Source: Pirellulales bacterium
Lineage (GTDB): Bacteria > Planctomycetota > Planctomycetia > Pirellulales > JAICIG01
Assembly: GCA_035533075.1 (NCBI GenBank)
Contig: DATLUO010000031.1
Coordinates: 1-64,000 of the forward strand
DNA length: 64,000 nucleotides
Direction: 5' to 3'
The notes under the pieces are model-generated. The model saw nothing but the letters and a program-made list of their open reading frames with translations. It did no database searches and was not told where the DNA came from. Shown here piece after piece: positions 8,833 to 17,087 of the stretch. The position numbers were made by a program, and so were the translations under genes. The stretch's first letter is position 1. Every line of letters starts with the position of its first letter.

Positions 8833-9271
8833 CGGTTTCGCCGACGACTTGGCCCATGCGCAGGCCGCCGCCCGCGAAGAGCACGCAGCCGGCCTCGGCC
8901 CAGTGATTGCGGCCGGGACCCGCCTCGATCTTGGGGCTGCGGCCGAACTCCCCCAGCACCACCACCAGCACGTCCTGGTCCAGGCCGCGGTTCCGCAGGT
9001 CGTCGAGCAGGGCGCACAGGCTGCGGTCGAGCAAGGCCATCTTCATCTTCAGGGCGGCGAAGATGTCGCTCTGCGGCCCCCCGTGGTGGTCCCACTCGCC
9101 GTCGCGCAGCGTGACCACCCGCACACCGGCCTCCACCAGCCGCCGGGCCAGCAGAAACGGCCGCGCATCCCAGTCGTACATAATGTTCTTCACCGTCTGG
9201 TGCGGGTATTTGCCCGCCTTGTGGCCATAGTCGGCCAGGAGGTGGTCTGGCTCCTTGCTCAGTCGGGCCAA
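8833..9271 (-). pseudogene. DUF1501 protein fragment (C-terminal region)
   Basis: The reading encodes an internal-to-C-terminal piece of DUF1501: PFLLARRLVEAGVRVVTL, WDHHGGPQSDIFAALK, VVVLGEFGRSPKIEAGPGRNH and AGGGLRMGQVVGETDS. Homology stops inside the VVGETDS motif at about 8833, where the sequence switches to the plus-strand DUF4214 fragment. It lacks the N-terminal half and the final portion. The DUF1501 gene at the left edge covers the complementary N-terminal region, but the two are about 8 kb apart and need not derive from one gene. Confidence 0.75.
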
Positions 9272-9362
9272 TCGGGCTAGCTACGCGCGCGTATTCGCCG
9301 AGGTGGGAAATTGCCCTTTAAGGGTAGGCAAAATCATTAGGCTTATCAAGCGGGCGATTGAC

Positions 9363-10313
9363 TCAAGACAGTTCTCGTCCCACCCCGGCCCGACGCGCCA
9401 GCTCAATCAGTTTGCCGCCCAGCGCGACGTCTTCAATCGCCAGCCCGACGCTCTTGAAGAGCGTGATCTTCTCCGGGCGGCTGCGGGCCATCGCCCGGCC
9501 GGCCACCACGTCGGCCAGATCGACGGCCCGCGACCAATCGAAAATCCCCTTTTGCAAAGCGTCGACGAAGTCGCCCGCCTCGTGCCGGCAGGCTTCCACG
9601 CTGTCGCAAACAATATGGTCGGCGCGGCGTACCACGACGGCGTCGATTTCCGCCCGCGTCAGCCAATTCGAGCCGACGGCGGCCACCAACGCGCCCTCCG
9701 CCAGGTCGTGACCGTCGAACACCGGCACGGCACTGGTGGTGGCCGTGATCACGATCGGCAAGTCCTGGGCGGCCTCTTGGGGACGATCGACCGGCACGAC
9801 TTCGATGGCCAACTGTCGCGACATACGCTGGGCAAAGGCCAGCCGCTTTTCTTCGCTACGGCTGTAGACAAACGCCCGCTTGAGCGGACGCACCGCGGCC
9901 AGCGCGGCCAACTGGGTCTCGGCCTGATGCCCGGCGCCGAACATGCCGGCCTCGCCGGCCTGCGGCGCGGCCATCCACTCGGCGGCCACGGCGGTGGTGG
10001 CCCCCGTGCGAAGCTGGCCCAGCCGGTCGGCCTCGACCAGCGCCGTCAGCTCGCCCGCTTGATCGTAAAGCCCCAGCAGGAACCGGGCCCCCTGCTTGGT
10101 CGTCGGGTAGCACTTCCAGCCGACCAGGCCCAGATACGGCGCGGCGGCGATCATCGAGTGCAGCACGACACCCGGCGCTTTGGCCCGCTGCCGCGGCACG
10201 TTGCTCGCTTCACCCGCCGCCAACCGCCGGAACGCTTCTTCCACCACGTCGATCGCCATTCGCATATCGAGCAAAGCGGTGACATCGGCTTCGGTGAGAT
10301 AAAGAGCGTTCAT
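9363..10313 (-). CDS. Ornithine cyclodeaminase / mu-crystallin family protein
   Basis: With the ATG at 10313 (MNALYLTEADVTALLDM) the protein is 316 residues, the family's normal length; an upstream ATG extension at 10421 is low-complexity and rejected. Family features include an Arg/Lys-rich substrate site (PGVVLHSMIAAAPYLGLVGWK), DRLGQLRTGATTAVAAEWMA, the Rossmann region GMFGAGHQAETQLAALA and ITATTSAVPVFDG. Members catalyse deamination of ornithine to proline or NAD(P)-dependent reduction of imines, and some make alanopine-like opines; the exact substrate cannot be read here. It stands alone on the minus strand after the graveyard. Confidence 0.88.
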   Translation of the reverse strand: MNALYLTEADVTALLDMRMAIDVVEEAFRRLAAGEASNVPRQRAKAPGVVLHSMIAAAPYLGLVGWKCYPTTKQGARFLLGLYDQAGELTALVEADRLGQLRTGATTAVAAEWMAAPQAGEAGMFGAGHQAETQLAALAAVRPLKRAFVYSRSEEKRLAFAQRMSRQLAIEVVPVDRPQEAAQDLPIVITATTSAVPVFDGHDLAEGALVAAVGSNWLTRAEIDAVVVRRADHIVCDSVEACRHEAGDFVDALQKGIFDWSRAVDLADVVAGRAMARSRPEKITLFKSVGLAIEDVALGGKLIELARRAGVGRELS

Positions 10314-10795
10314 CGCCGCAGTATACCCGCACGCGGGCAGCAATGAGAAACCTACGGCGGCTGGGGTAGAAGCCGGCCCGTCAAAAACTTTGCCTGGCGG
10401 CGTTCTGGAGTTATCTACCACTTTTTATGCCGGATCGCGAACTGAAACACCGAAAAGCGAGGTTTGAGGCGAAGTGACATACGTCAAGCTCCGACGCTTA
10501 TCGAATAAACCTGACGCCTTTTTTGCAAGAATTGCACCCGCCTGGACCTGGCCTCTTTAGCTGCCCCTGGCCCCTTTGGCTGCCCCAAGTCTCTGTCGAG
10601 CAGGGAATTGACAGCAGTGAAGAACGAGAACCAACCAGCGCCTACCGACGCCGCGGAGCATTTTCTTGCTGGTCTTGTCGGCCGCGCCGATCGGCGATTC
10701 CAGTCGCACGATAGCGGCGACCGCCCAAGGCGTTTTCCCGCAAGATGCTGCGGTGTAGAATGGAGCGTTGCTCAATTTTATCGGGAGGCGTTTCC
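10314..10795. other. Intergenic stretch, 482 bp
   Basis: No supported gene. Two head-to-tail 19-bp copies lie at 10548-10566 and 10567-10585 (CTGGCCTCTTTAGCTGCCC, then the same with two changes). A near-palindrome TGACATACGTCA lies at 10475-10486. GGGAGG at about 10783-10788 serves the following gene. Confidence 0.5.
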
Positions 10796-11365
10796 ATGCC
10801 GTTCACGGTCACTCGCAACGACGGCGGCACTAAGGATGCCGAGTTCGAGGCTTACGTCCGCTTGCTGCGGCAACAAGGCGTCGATTTAGGCAAATTACCC
10901 CGCGCGCCGGAGCCGGGCACGGCTCGCCGTTGGTTGTACGTCTGGGATTCTCGCGAAAAGGCCCAAGCGTTTGCCGATGAACTGAAAAGACGCACGGGCG
11001 AAAAGGCCTGGGTTGTCACCGAAGTGACTGCACCCGCCTCCGAAGGGCCAATCGGCCCCATCATCATTCAGGTTGCCAGACGCGCCGACGGCCTGGTATT
11101 CGGGTTGCCCACGCTCAGCCGCCTGACCATTCAATCTGCGTGCCCAAGTGCAAACGGCGCCGCAACGACTATTTCCGTGAACTTCGAGACGCTTGATGAT
11201 TTCTTGCGCACACACGGAAGCATCGGCGGCTTGGCTCGAGAAGTGGCGCCAACGCTGACCGGGCTAAAGCTCGAAGATCTCGAACAACTCGGGTACGCTC
11301 TCATCGAAGAGGACAGCGGCCGCACGCTTGTCTACGTCCCACCCGGCGACCTCGTTGCGGCTTGA
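10796..11365 (+). CDS. Hypothetical protein, 189 residues
   Basis: Start ATG 10796 (MPFTVTRNDGG) is chosen because TCGGGAGG lies about 7 nt upstream; the in-frame ATG at 10745 has no such site. No family recognised. It contains VRLLRQQGVDLGKLPRAPEP, a charged region, and a C-terminal part LEDLEQLGYALIEEDSGRTL. There is no signal peptide or membrane segment, so a cytoplasmic protein is likely. Codon use matches its neighbours. Confidence 0.65.
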   Translation: MPFTVTRNDGGTKDAEFEAYVRLLRQQGVDLGKLPRAPEPGTARRWLYVWDSREKAQAFADELKRRTGEKAWVVTEVTAPASEGPIGPIIIQVARRADGLVFGLPTLSRLTIQSACPSANGAATTISVNFETLDDFLRTHGSIGGLAREVAPTLTGLKLEDLEQLGYALIEEDSGRTLVYVPPGDLVAA

Positions 11366-11704
11366 TCTGGCTCAGGTGGAATGGCCTCGAGGGGCTTGAG
11401 CGGTGGCAGAATTTCCCACGCGTTAAGGTCTCATCAAGGGCCTGAAGAATGGCGACGGCCGGGCCAATACCAGCCGCCGTGCCGCGGCCCAGAGGTTACC
11501 CCGGCCACCGCCATTTCTCTCGGCGCCCGCCGCGTGCAGTATCGCTGTTGCCGAGACGGCCACGATCATTGACGGGGCATTCTGCGCAAACGACGCTGCC
11601 CGAGCACTTTGTCAAATCGGCAAACCTGGATTAAAGCTCAAGCTCGGAACCGGCAGAACCGATAGAGACGGCTGCACTCTGCAATCCGGGCACGGAGCCT
11701 TAAC
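11366..11704. other. Intergenic stretch, 339 bp
   Basis: Nothing beyond short GC-rich sequence was seen; no repeat or gene is supported. GGAG at about 11694-11697 may be the ribosome site of the next gene. Confidence 0.45.
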
Positions 11705-12523
11705 ATGACCCATCTTGCCACAGAAGCCGGCTCCAGCCGTGCCGATCCGCAGCAGGCGCGACCGCCGTCCAAGCCGGCCGCAAAATCGCCCTTAACCGTG
11801 CGCCTGCCTGATCTCAACGCGGGCCGAGCGACCGCACGCATCGACGCCGCGACCGCCGACGGCACTGGCCGTCTCGTTTCGACGGCGGCTGTGCCCGGCA
11901 CTGCCTCGCCAAGTGTCAGCAGCCAGGCAGCCTCACCGACGAGCCGTGAGCGTTTGGCGACGAAATTGTCGTTTTTCGCTCCCCGAAAGCCGCTCTTTCG
12001 CTCCGCGAAAGCCGACTTCTTCGCGAAGGTGATCGGCTTTGTTCGCCAGCCGAAATTCTGGCTGGCGTGTTTTGTTTTCGCCGCCGTGCAAGTGGTGTTG
12101 GCCCTGGTGGTCACACCGGGCGAGGAAGATTACGGACAGGCAGAGCGTGTCGAGGCCGCGCCCCAAAAGTGGGCCGCACCCGAATCCGCGCCTGCGGCGC
12201 GAATTGTCGTGCCCGCCGCTCCCAACCCCGCGGAGGCGATCGAGCCGGGCGGCGGTGTCAGCGACGGCACCACGACGCCGATGGGCCTCGCCGCGCCCAT
12301 CGAGCCTTCCGTCGATGCCCAAGGGGCCGATGGCGACGCCCTCACGGAAGCGGCAAGCGCGCTTTCCGCATCGCCTCCCACGCGAATGGCCGAGAACCGC
12401 CGACGGGCCGCAGGCAGCGGGCAGTTCGACGGCAAATCGGTCCGCGAACCGGACGGCGCCACCCTGGGCGGCATCGTGCCGCTGGGACCAAACCCCGAGA
12501 CGAACTCCCACGAACAACCGTAA
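11705..12523 (+). CDS. Single-pass membrane protein of unknown function, first gene of an ATPase unit
   Basis: 272 residues. The N-terminal ~115 residues are Pro/Ala/Ser-rich and basic near residues 80-105, followed by one membrane segment (FWLACFVFAAVQVVLALVV, about 117-135). The C-terminal half is Ala/Pro-rich and probably disordered and exported. No enzyme motif. Its stop codon overlaps the start of the CpsD-like ATPase gene by one base, and an ExeA-like ATPase follows 7 bp after that, so the three genes appear to be one operon. By context it may be a membrane anchor or chain-length-type partner of the CpsD-like protein, but that is inference. Confidence 0.7.
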   Translation: MTHLATEAGSSRADPQQARPPSKPAAKSPLTVRLPDLNAGRATARIDAATADGTGRLVSTAAVPGTASPSVSSQAASPTSRERLATKLSFFAPRKPLFRSAKADFFAKVIGFVRQPKFWLACFVFAAVQVVLALVVTPGEEDYGQAERVEAAPQKWAAPESAPAARIVVPAAPNPAEAIEPGGGVSDGTTTPMGLAAPIEPSVDAQGADGDALTEAASALSASPPTRMAENRRRAAGSGQFDGKSVREPDGATLGGIVPLGPNPETNSHEQP

Positions 12524-13425
12524 TGAGCACGCTCGACAAGGCGTTTATCAAGGCCTATCAACGGCATGGCCTGCACGGACCGCACGTGCCTTTCGGCCGG
12601 CAATCGCAGCCAGCGCCGGCCGACGCCGCGTCAGCCGATGCCCCGCTGGGCGCGGGCGAATCCCACGCCGCGTCCTCCGCCAGACCGCATTCCGCGCACA
12701 CGAAGGCGCCGGCGACGCTCTCTGACAAGCCGGTCGGCGCCGCTGAGGCACCGCCGGTCGGGCCGGTCCACGTCGCTGGCCCCAAGCCGGCTTTTGAAAT
12801 CGAAGGCTTCGAGTGGCCGGACGTCGTAGCGGCGCTCGGCGACGATCTCCGGGGCGATCTGGCGGCGCTGATCGATGAGTTACTTCCCCACAGCCGGGGT
12901 TCGCTCGCGGTCGGAGGTTGCCGCCGCGGTGAAGGTCGGACTACGGTGTCGCTGGTGCTGGCGCGGCAATTGGCCGGCAGCGGAGCGCGGGTGCTGGTGG
13001 TCGACGGCGACCTTCAACGGCCCGGGCTGGCGGAGATGCTCGGCACCGTGGCCGAGACCGGCTGGGACGAATTGCTGGCCAAAAAGCTGCCGCCGCACGA
13101 AGCGCTCATCGAGTCGCTCCGCGACGGTCTGACCATTCTGCCGCTGAAAGCCGCGGTCGAAGAGTCCCTGCTGGCGGCAAACACTGCCGCCGTGAAAGAG
13201 CTGCTTGAGCGCCTGCAAACCGAGTTCGATTTCGTCTGTATCGACCTGGGGCCGTCGACCGATGTGGGCGATGCCCGGCAGAAGTCGTTGTTTGCGGCCG
13301 GCATTCAGGCCGCCGTTGTCGTCAGAGACGTTCGTGACTGTCGCTTGGAACAGGCCCAGGCCGTGGGCCGGCAATTCGTCGAGCTGGGCACGGCTCATTG
13401 GGCCATCATCGAAAACTTTGTCTGA
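12523..13425 (+). CDS. CpsD/CapB-like P-loop ATPase (possible BY-kinase or ParA/MinD-like)
   Basis: 300 residues from ATG 12523. After a ~75-residue Ala/Pro-rich N-terminus comes a P-loop NTPase of the BY-kinase/ParA type: deviant Walker A CRRGEGRTTVSLVLA, Walker A' RVLVVDGDLQRPGLAEMLG, and Walker B-like FDFVCIDLGPS. The Walker A is unusual: R-R-G-E-G-R-T in place of the usual GxGKT lysine, so nucleotide use may be altered. There is no C-terminal Tyr cluster, so kinase autophosphorylation is doubtful. Flanked by a one-TM protein and an ExeA-like ATPase, it may act in exopolysaccharide or envelope assembly. Confidence 0.75.
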   Translation: MSTLDKAFIKAYQRHGLHGPHVPFGRQSQPAPADAASADAPLGAGESHAASSARPHSAHTKAPATLSDKPVGAAEAPPVGPVHVAGPKPAFEIEGFEWPDVVAALGDDLRGDLAALIDELLPHSRGSLAVGGCRRGEGRTTVSLVLARQLAGSGARVLVVDGDLQRPGLAEMLGTVAETGWDELLAKKLPPHEALIESLRDGLTILPLKAAVEESLLAANTAAVKELLERLQTEFDFVCIDLGPSTDVGDARQKSLFAAGIQAAVVVRDVRDCRLEQAQAVGRQFVELGTAHWAIIENFV

Positions 13426-13432
13426 TCGAGCC

Positions 13433-14248
13433 ATGTACGAAGCCTATTGGAAGTTGAAGCGGCGTCCCTTCGAGAGCGGCGCCAATCCGCGAGCCTACTA
13501 CCCCAGCGATGCGCACCAGGGGGCGCTCTTGAAGCTGCGCTATGCCATCGAGCACGAGCATGCGGCGGCCCTCTTGGCCGGCGCGCCGGGCACCGGAAAA
13601 ACGCTGCTCGTGCGGCTGCTCGCCGAACAGTTGCCCGACCGATACCGGCCCGTGGTCGAGCTGGTGTTTCCGCAGATGCCTCCCGGAGAGCTGCTGGCCT
13701 ATCTGGCCGCCGAGCTGGGCGCCGGCGCATCTGGGCCAGCGTCGATCGCCGAGAATGTGGGCCGGATCGCCCGCGAACTCGACGAGCGGCGCGCCAAGGG
13801 GCGGCACACCGTGGTCGTGGTTGACGACGCGCAGATGTTGGAGAGCCAACGCAGCTTCGACGCCTTGCGGCTGTTGCTGAACCTGGAGGCCGATGGCCGG
13901 CCGCTGACGACGCTGCTCTTGGTCGGGCAGCCTGCCCTGTTGCCGATGTTGGAGCGGATGCCGCACCTCGACGAGCGATTGGGAGCCAAATGCCTCATCC
14001 GGCCGCTGACGATCGAAGAAACCATGAGTTATGTCTCGCACCGCATGACGGTGGCCGGCGCCACGGGCATGGTGTTCGAACCGTCGGCGCTGGAAACGCT
14101 GTTTCTACTGACGCGCGGCGTTCCTCGCCGCATCAATCGGCTTTGCGACCTGGCGCTGCTGGTCGGCTTTGCCGAAGAGCAGCGGTCGATTTGCGCCGAG
14201 CACATCGAGGCCGTGGCGAAGGAGCTGGCGGTGGCCGCGGTAGAGTAA
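13433..14248 (+). CDS. ExeA/GspA-like AAA ATPase
   Basis: 271 residues from ATG 13433. It begins MYEAYWKLKRRPFE, a typical ExeA-family opening, with Walker A GAPGTGKTLLVRLL (about residues 44-57), Walker B HTVVVVDDAQML, and sensor-region RLGAKCLIRPLTIEE. The C-terminus RRINRLCDLALLVGFAEEQ is the family's winged region. Such ATPases occur in type II secretion and exosortase-linked polysaccharide loci; there is no peptidoglycan-binding domain here. It is the last gene of the three-gene unit and ends one base before the convergent CBS gene. Confidence 0.85.
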   Translation: MYEAYWKLKRRPFESGANPRAYYPSDAHQGALLKLRYAIEHEHAAALLAGAPGTGKTLLVRLLAEQLPDRYRPVVELVFPQMPPGELLAYLAAELGAGASGPASIAENVGRIARELDERRAKGRHTVVVVDDAQMLESQRSFDALRLLLNLEADGRPLTTLLLVGQPALLPMLERMPHLDERLGAKCLIRPLTIEETMSYVSHRMTVAGATGMVFEPSALETLFLLTRGVPRRINRLCDLALLVGFAEEQRSICAEHIEAVAKELAVAAVE

Positions 14249-14249
14249 G

Positions 14250-14696
14250 TCAGCTCTGGATGTAGCTCTTCAGATAGTGGTTTTCCATCGTGACCTCGTC
14301 GTGGTGCGCTTTCACCACGTCGCCGATGGAAATGATTCCGACCAGCTTGTCGTCCAAAAGCACCGGCAAATGGCGAATCCGCCGTTCGGTCATCAGGCCC
14401 ATGATGTCGTCGATCGAGTCGGTGGGGCTGCCGGTGATCAGTTCGTGCGACATGGCGTCGGTCACTTTCAGTTGATCGAGCGGTCCCCGGCGGCCGGCGC
14501 AGGCCCGCAAAATATCGCGTTCAGTGATAATTCCCAGCAGCGTGCCGGGCCCGCTGCCGTCGTCAGACCGTTGGCAGACGACCAACGAGCCGCAATTGTT
14601 TTCGACGAGCTTTTGTACGACCTGATCGAGCGTGGCATCGGGACCGATGGAATGCACCTGCGATCCCTTGCGACGGAGGATTTCTTCTAACATCAT
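14250..14696 (-). CDS. Two-CBS-domain protein
   Basis: 148 residues containing a tandem pair of CBS domains (about 5-70 and 80-140): VVQKLVENNCGSLVVCQRS, LLGIITERDILRACAG, then MTERRIRHLPVLLDDKLVGI and ISIGDVVKAHHDE. Stand-alone CBS pairs bind adenosyl ligands and regulate partner proteins. No partner is evident. It is convergent with the ExeA-like gene with a one-base gap. Start could be 14696 or the next codon 14693. Confidence 0.9.
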   Translation of the reverse strand: MMLEEILRRKGSQVHSIGPDATLDQVVQKLVENNCGSLVVCQRSDDGSGPGTLLGIITERDILRACAGRRGPLDQLKVTDAMSHELITGSPTDSIDDIMGLMTERRIRHLPVLLDDKLVGIISIGDVVKAHHDEVTMENHYLKSYIQS

Positions 14697-14979
14697 AGCG
14701 GAACGTCCTTTATAATGGCGATTGCGACGGAAGGAGTGATGTGCCGCCCCTCTCGTTCCTGCCCCACTCGTCTCGTTCCTGGCCCAGAAGTGCGAACATT
14801 ATACCGAAGGGGCGCGGGTTCGGTCAAACAAAATCCGCAAATGCGCCCCGGCGACCGATGCTCTTTCTTGCATAAATCGGCTTTCTGCTTTAACTTAAAG
14901 GTGTTACTGCGTGCCTGCCGTGGCCGCTTTCCGTCAGAACGCCAGTACAGGATGGGGCGGATTCATGTTAGTTAGAACC

Positions 14980-14985
14980 AGGAGG
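14980..14985 (+). promoter_or_regulatory. Strong ribosome-binding site that fixes a TTG start
   Basis: AGGAGG lies 8 nt before TTG 14994. There is no ATG or GTG start nearby in this frame, so this near-perfect site decides the start of the WYL-like gene. Confidence 0.75.
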
Positions 14986-14993
14986 CTCGACCC

Positions 14994-15404
14994 TTGTCTG
15001 AACGAACATCCCTGTCGGAACGACCGACATCTCTGACCGTCAGCGACCAGGACGAGATTTTCGATAAGATCAAGCTGGCCATCCACGACCGCGTGACGAT
15101 CGAGTTTGAGTATCGCGAATTGGACGAGCGCAGCACGATGCGCGTGGTCAATCCCCATTTACTCGGTCTGATCGAGAACTCGGCCACGATGGACGCCTAC
15201 CAGATCGGCGGCGAAAGCTGCGAGGGGCGTTTGCCCGGTTGGCGGCGGTTTCGCCTGGCGAACATCGTGAGGCTCAAACGGAGCAGCAACCGCTTCGAGC
15301 CGCGGTCGGAGTTCAAAGTCACTCCCAGACGCTGGAAGGGCGTGTTCGAGTCGATCAACGGACTCGGCCGGCACACCCTTGGCAAGCGTTCGCCGCGGCG
15401 TTAG
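14994..15404 (+). CDS. Small WYL-like domain protein
   Basis: 136 residues, starting at TTG behind AGGAGG. The sequence VTIEFEYRELDERSTMRVVNPHLLG, seen in pieces as TIEFEYRELDERS and NPHLLG, with DAYQIGGES and RRFRLANIVRLKRS, matches the beta-fold of WYL-type ligand-sensing domains (strand, conserved Pro, R-F-R-L-x-x-I). No HTH domain is attached, unlike WYL transcription factors, so it may act as a stand-alone sensor or bind nucleic acid. Its neighbour downstream is a decayed gene. Family call is moderate. Confidence 0.6.
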   Translation: MSERTSLSERPTSLTVSDQDEIFDKIKLAIHDRVTIEFEYRELDERSTMRVVNPHLLGLIENSATMDAYQIGGESCEGRLPGWRRFRLANIVRLKRSSNRFEPRSEFKVTPRRWKGVFESINGLGRHTLGKRSPRR

Positions 15405-15969
15405 AGGCGGCGGGCACGAAGCGTGGCGTAAGCGTCCTCGCTTGCGTCGTGGCCAGCGTCACGGTGCGGCGAGCAGCAAATCGGCCGTCTCGACCAGCCA
15501 ACCGCTGTGCCAGTCGTGCGCGCGCTTGGGGCCGTCGCGATAAACGTGGTCGATCATCAGATCATCAAGTTGCGCGTGCGTCTCCTGGTGATCCGGGCGA
15601 AAGTTGCCGTACCCGGCGAGAATCCCGCTTTGAAAACCACGTTGCCGGCGCAACTGACGAGCAACTGCAAGTATTGCGGTTCGAGGTCTTTGAAGAAGGG
15701 GGTGCCGGGCCAGAATCGGCTCAAGGGTTGACATGGGGAATGGTCCTCGCGATTGACGACGAATAGGTTTCAACATTCGGTCGCGGTCGTGGTCGCATAG
15801 AATCGTAACTCCGCCAGGTCAGAGGTCGCGGCCGCACGAAGCGAGAGTGTCGAACTGGGGGCGACGAAGGCGACGACCGCGGACTGTTCGAGGGAGTAAC
15901 TGTCTGCTAAACTGCTTGGAGCGGCTCAGTGGAATCGATCGCGATTGAACCCTTAACCACTGCCCTCCT
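15405..15969. other. Gap between WYL-like gene and decarboxylase genes
   Basis: 565 bp with no intact gene. It contains the cyclic-nucleotide-binding remnant listed separately (15600-15734, minus). A minus-strand stretch at 15470-15600 reads DLMIDHVYRDGPKRAHDWHS in one frame but is not recognised. From 15735 to 15969 nothing clear is seen. Confidence 0.45.
15600..15734 (-). pseudogene. Frameshifted remnant of a cyclic-nucleotide-binding protein
   Basis: From ATG 15734 the frame reads MSTLEPILARHP, and after removing one C from a CCCCC run it continues FFKDLEPQYLQLLVSCAG then NVVFKAG. This is the start of a Crp/cNMP-binding domain (F-F-x-x-L, then CA..V.F..G). The similarity then ends and the frame changes again. 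So the piece is truncated and frameshifted; it does not encode a complete sensor domain. Confidence 0.6.
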
Positions 15970-16452
15970 TTGGTCCGTTCCGAACAAGTCATCGAGGTTT
16001 TCGAGTCATTGGGTCTGACGCACGTCGTGTGGCTGCCCGACTCGACCCTGGGCACGTGGGAGCGTGCCCTGGTGGCCTCGTCCAAACTGCGGCTGGTGCG
16101 GGTCTGCCGCGAGGGAGAAGCCTGGGCGCTGGCGGCCGGGCTTTTCTTGGGCGGAGCTCGCCCGCTGGTCGTGATGCAAAACACGGGCTTGTTCGAATCG
16201 GGCGACTCCCTGCGCAGCGCGCTGTTCGATCTGGGATTGCCGCTGTACGCGATCGTCGGCTACCGCAGCTTCCTGTTGGAGGGTTCGCGGGACACGGCCC
16301 GACGCTACACCGAGCCGCTGCTGGCGGCCTGGGGTATCGATAGCGTGCTCATCGATTCGGCCGAGGCGATGCCGTTGTTGGCCGAGCACTATCGCCGTTG
16401 CCAGTTGTCGCGGCAAGCAGGGGTGGCATTGTGGGCCGAGGGAAAAGGATGA
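15970..16452 (+). CDS. TPP-dependent decarboxylase, alpha (PYR) subunit, sulfopyruvate/phosphonopyruvate type
   Basis: 160 residues; the start is TTG 15970, with no good ATG. It corresponds to the N-terminal pyrimidine-binding half of thiamine-pyrophosphate decarboxylases: LTHVVWLPDS, the catalytic Glu in VCREGEAWALAAGLFLGG, LVVMQNTGLFESGDSLRS and a C-terminal LLAAWGIDS. The beta (PP) half is the next gene, overlapping by 4 bp. Split alpha/beta pairs of this size are typical of sulfopyruvate decarboxylase (ComD/ComE) and of relatives acting on phosphonopyruvate. No phosphonate or coenzyme M genes are nearby, so the substrate remains open. Confidence 0.78.
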   Translation: MVRSEQVIEVFESLGLTHVVWLPDSTLGTWERALVASSKLRLVRVCREGEAWALAAGLFLGGARPLVVMQNTGLFESGDSLRSALFDLGLPLYAIVGYRSFLLEGSRDTARRYTEPLLAAWGIDSVLIDSAEAMPLLAEHYRRCQLSRQAGVALWAEGKG

Positions 16453-17069
16453 CCGCCGAAACCGTATCAACGCGTCGTCGCATGCCGCTGCTGCCGGCTG
16501 TGCAGGTCGTAGCCGGCCTGCGGGGCGACGCGATTGTCGTGACGACGATGGGCGCGGCCCGCGAGTGGCCGAAACTCTCGCAACATGCGCTCGATTTTCA
16601 TTATCTGCCCTCGGCGATGGGTCAGGCCCCGATGCTCGGCCTGGGTCTGGCGCTGGCCCAGCCGCATCGCGAAGTGATCGTCTTCAATGGCGACGGTTGC
16701 ACGCTGATGAACCTCGGCTGTCTGGTGACCATCGCCGCCGCGGGCGCCGCCAACTTCACGCTCATCGTGTTGGAAAACGGCATCTACGAAGTGACCGGCG
16801 GGCAAGCCACCGCGGCGGGCGCCAAGTGCGGCCAAGAAGTCGATTTCGCCGCGATGGCGCGGGCGGCCGGCCTGACCAGCGTCTTCGACTTCGACGATGC
16901 CGCAATCTGGCAGCGCGAGGCGGCGATGGCGTTGCATTCGCCGGGACCGCGGTTCCTATCTCTGCACGTCGCTCCGGTCGGGGCCGACTATCCGTTGCCG
17001 GCGTTGTCACCCATGGCCGAGCGGATCGCGGCCTTTCAGGCGGCCCTGGTGAGCCCTTCGTCGCAATAA
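16449..17069 (+). CDS. TPP-dependent decarboxylase, beta (PP) subunit
   Basis: 206 residues from ATG 16449, overlapping the alpha-subunit stop by 4 bp (ATGA). The TPP/Mg motif is clear: NGDGCTLMNLGCLVTIAAAG, then LIVLENGIYEVTGGQ, equivalent to the GDG...N motif. GDAIVVTTMGAAREW and LPSAMGQAPMLGLGLALA fit the PP domain fold. It pairs with the preceding alpha subunit to form one active site at the dimer interface. The intergenic inverted repeat just downstream is a likely terminator. Confidence 0.8.
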   Translation: MTAETVSTRRRMPLLPAVQVVAGLRGDAIVVTTMGAAREWPKLSQHALDFHYLPSAMGQAPMLGLGLALAQPHREVIVFNGDGCTLMNLGCLVTIAAAGAANFTLIVLENGIYEVTGGQATAAGAKCGQEVDFAAMARAAGLTSVFDFDDAAIWQREAAMALHSPGPRFLSLHVAPVGADYPLPALSPMAERIAAFQAALVSPSSQ

Positions 17070-17087
17070 GGGGCGGGGATTGCGTCC

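Noticed and set aside
8524-9114. 196-residue plus-strand frame as a real gene
   Set aside because: Only its first third resembles a DUF4214-type protein; beyond 8830 it is antisense to a DUF1501 fragment. It is treated as a remnant.
10523-10714. Short plus-strand frame in the gap at 10.5 kb
   Set aside because: No ribosome site or homology; it spans the 19-bp direct repeats.
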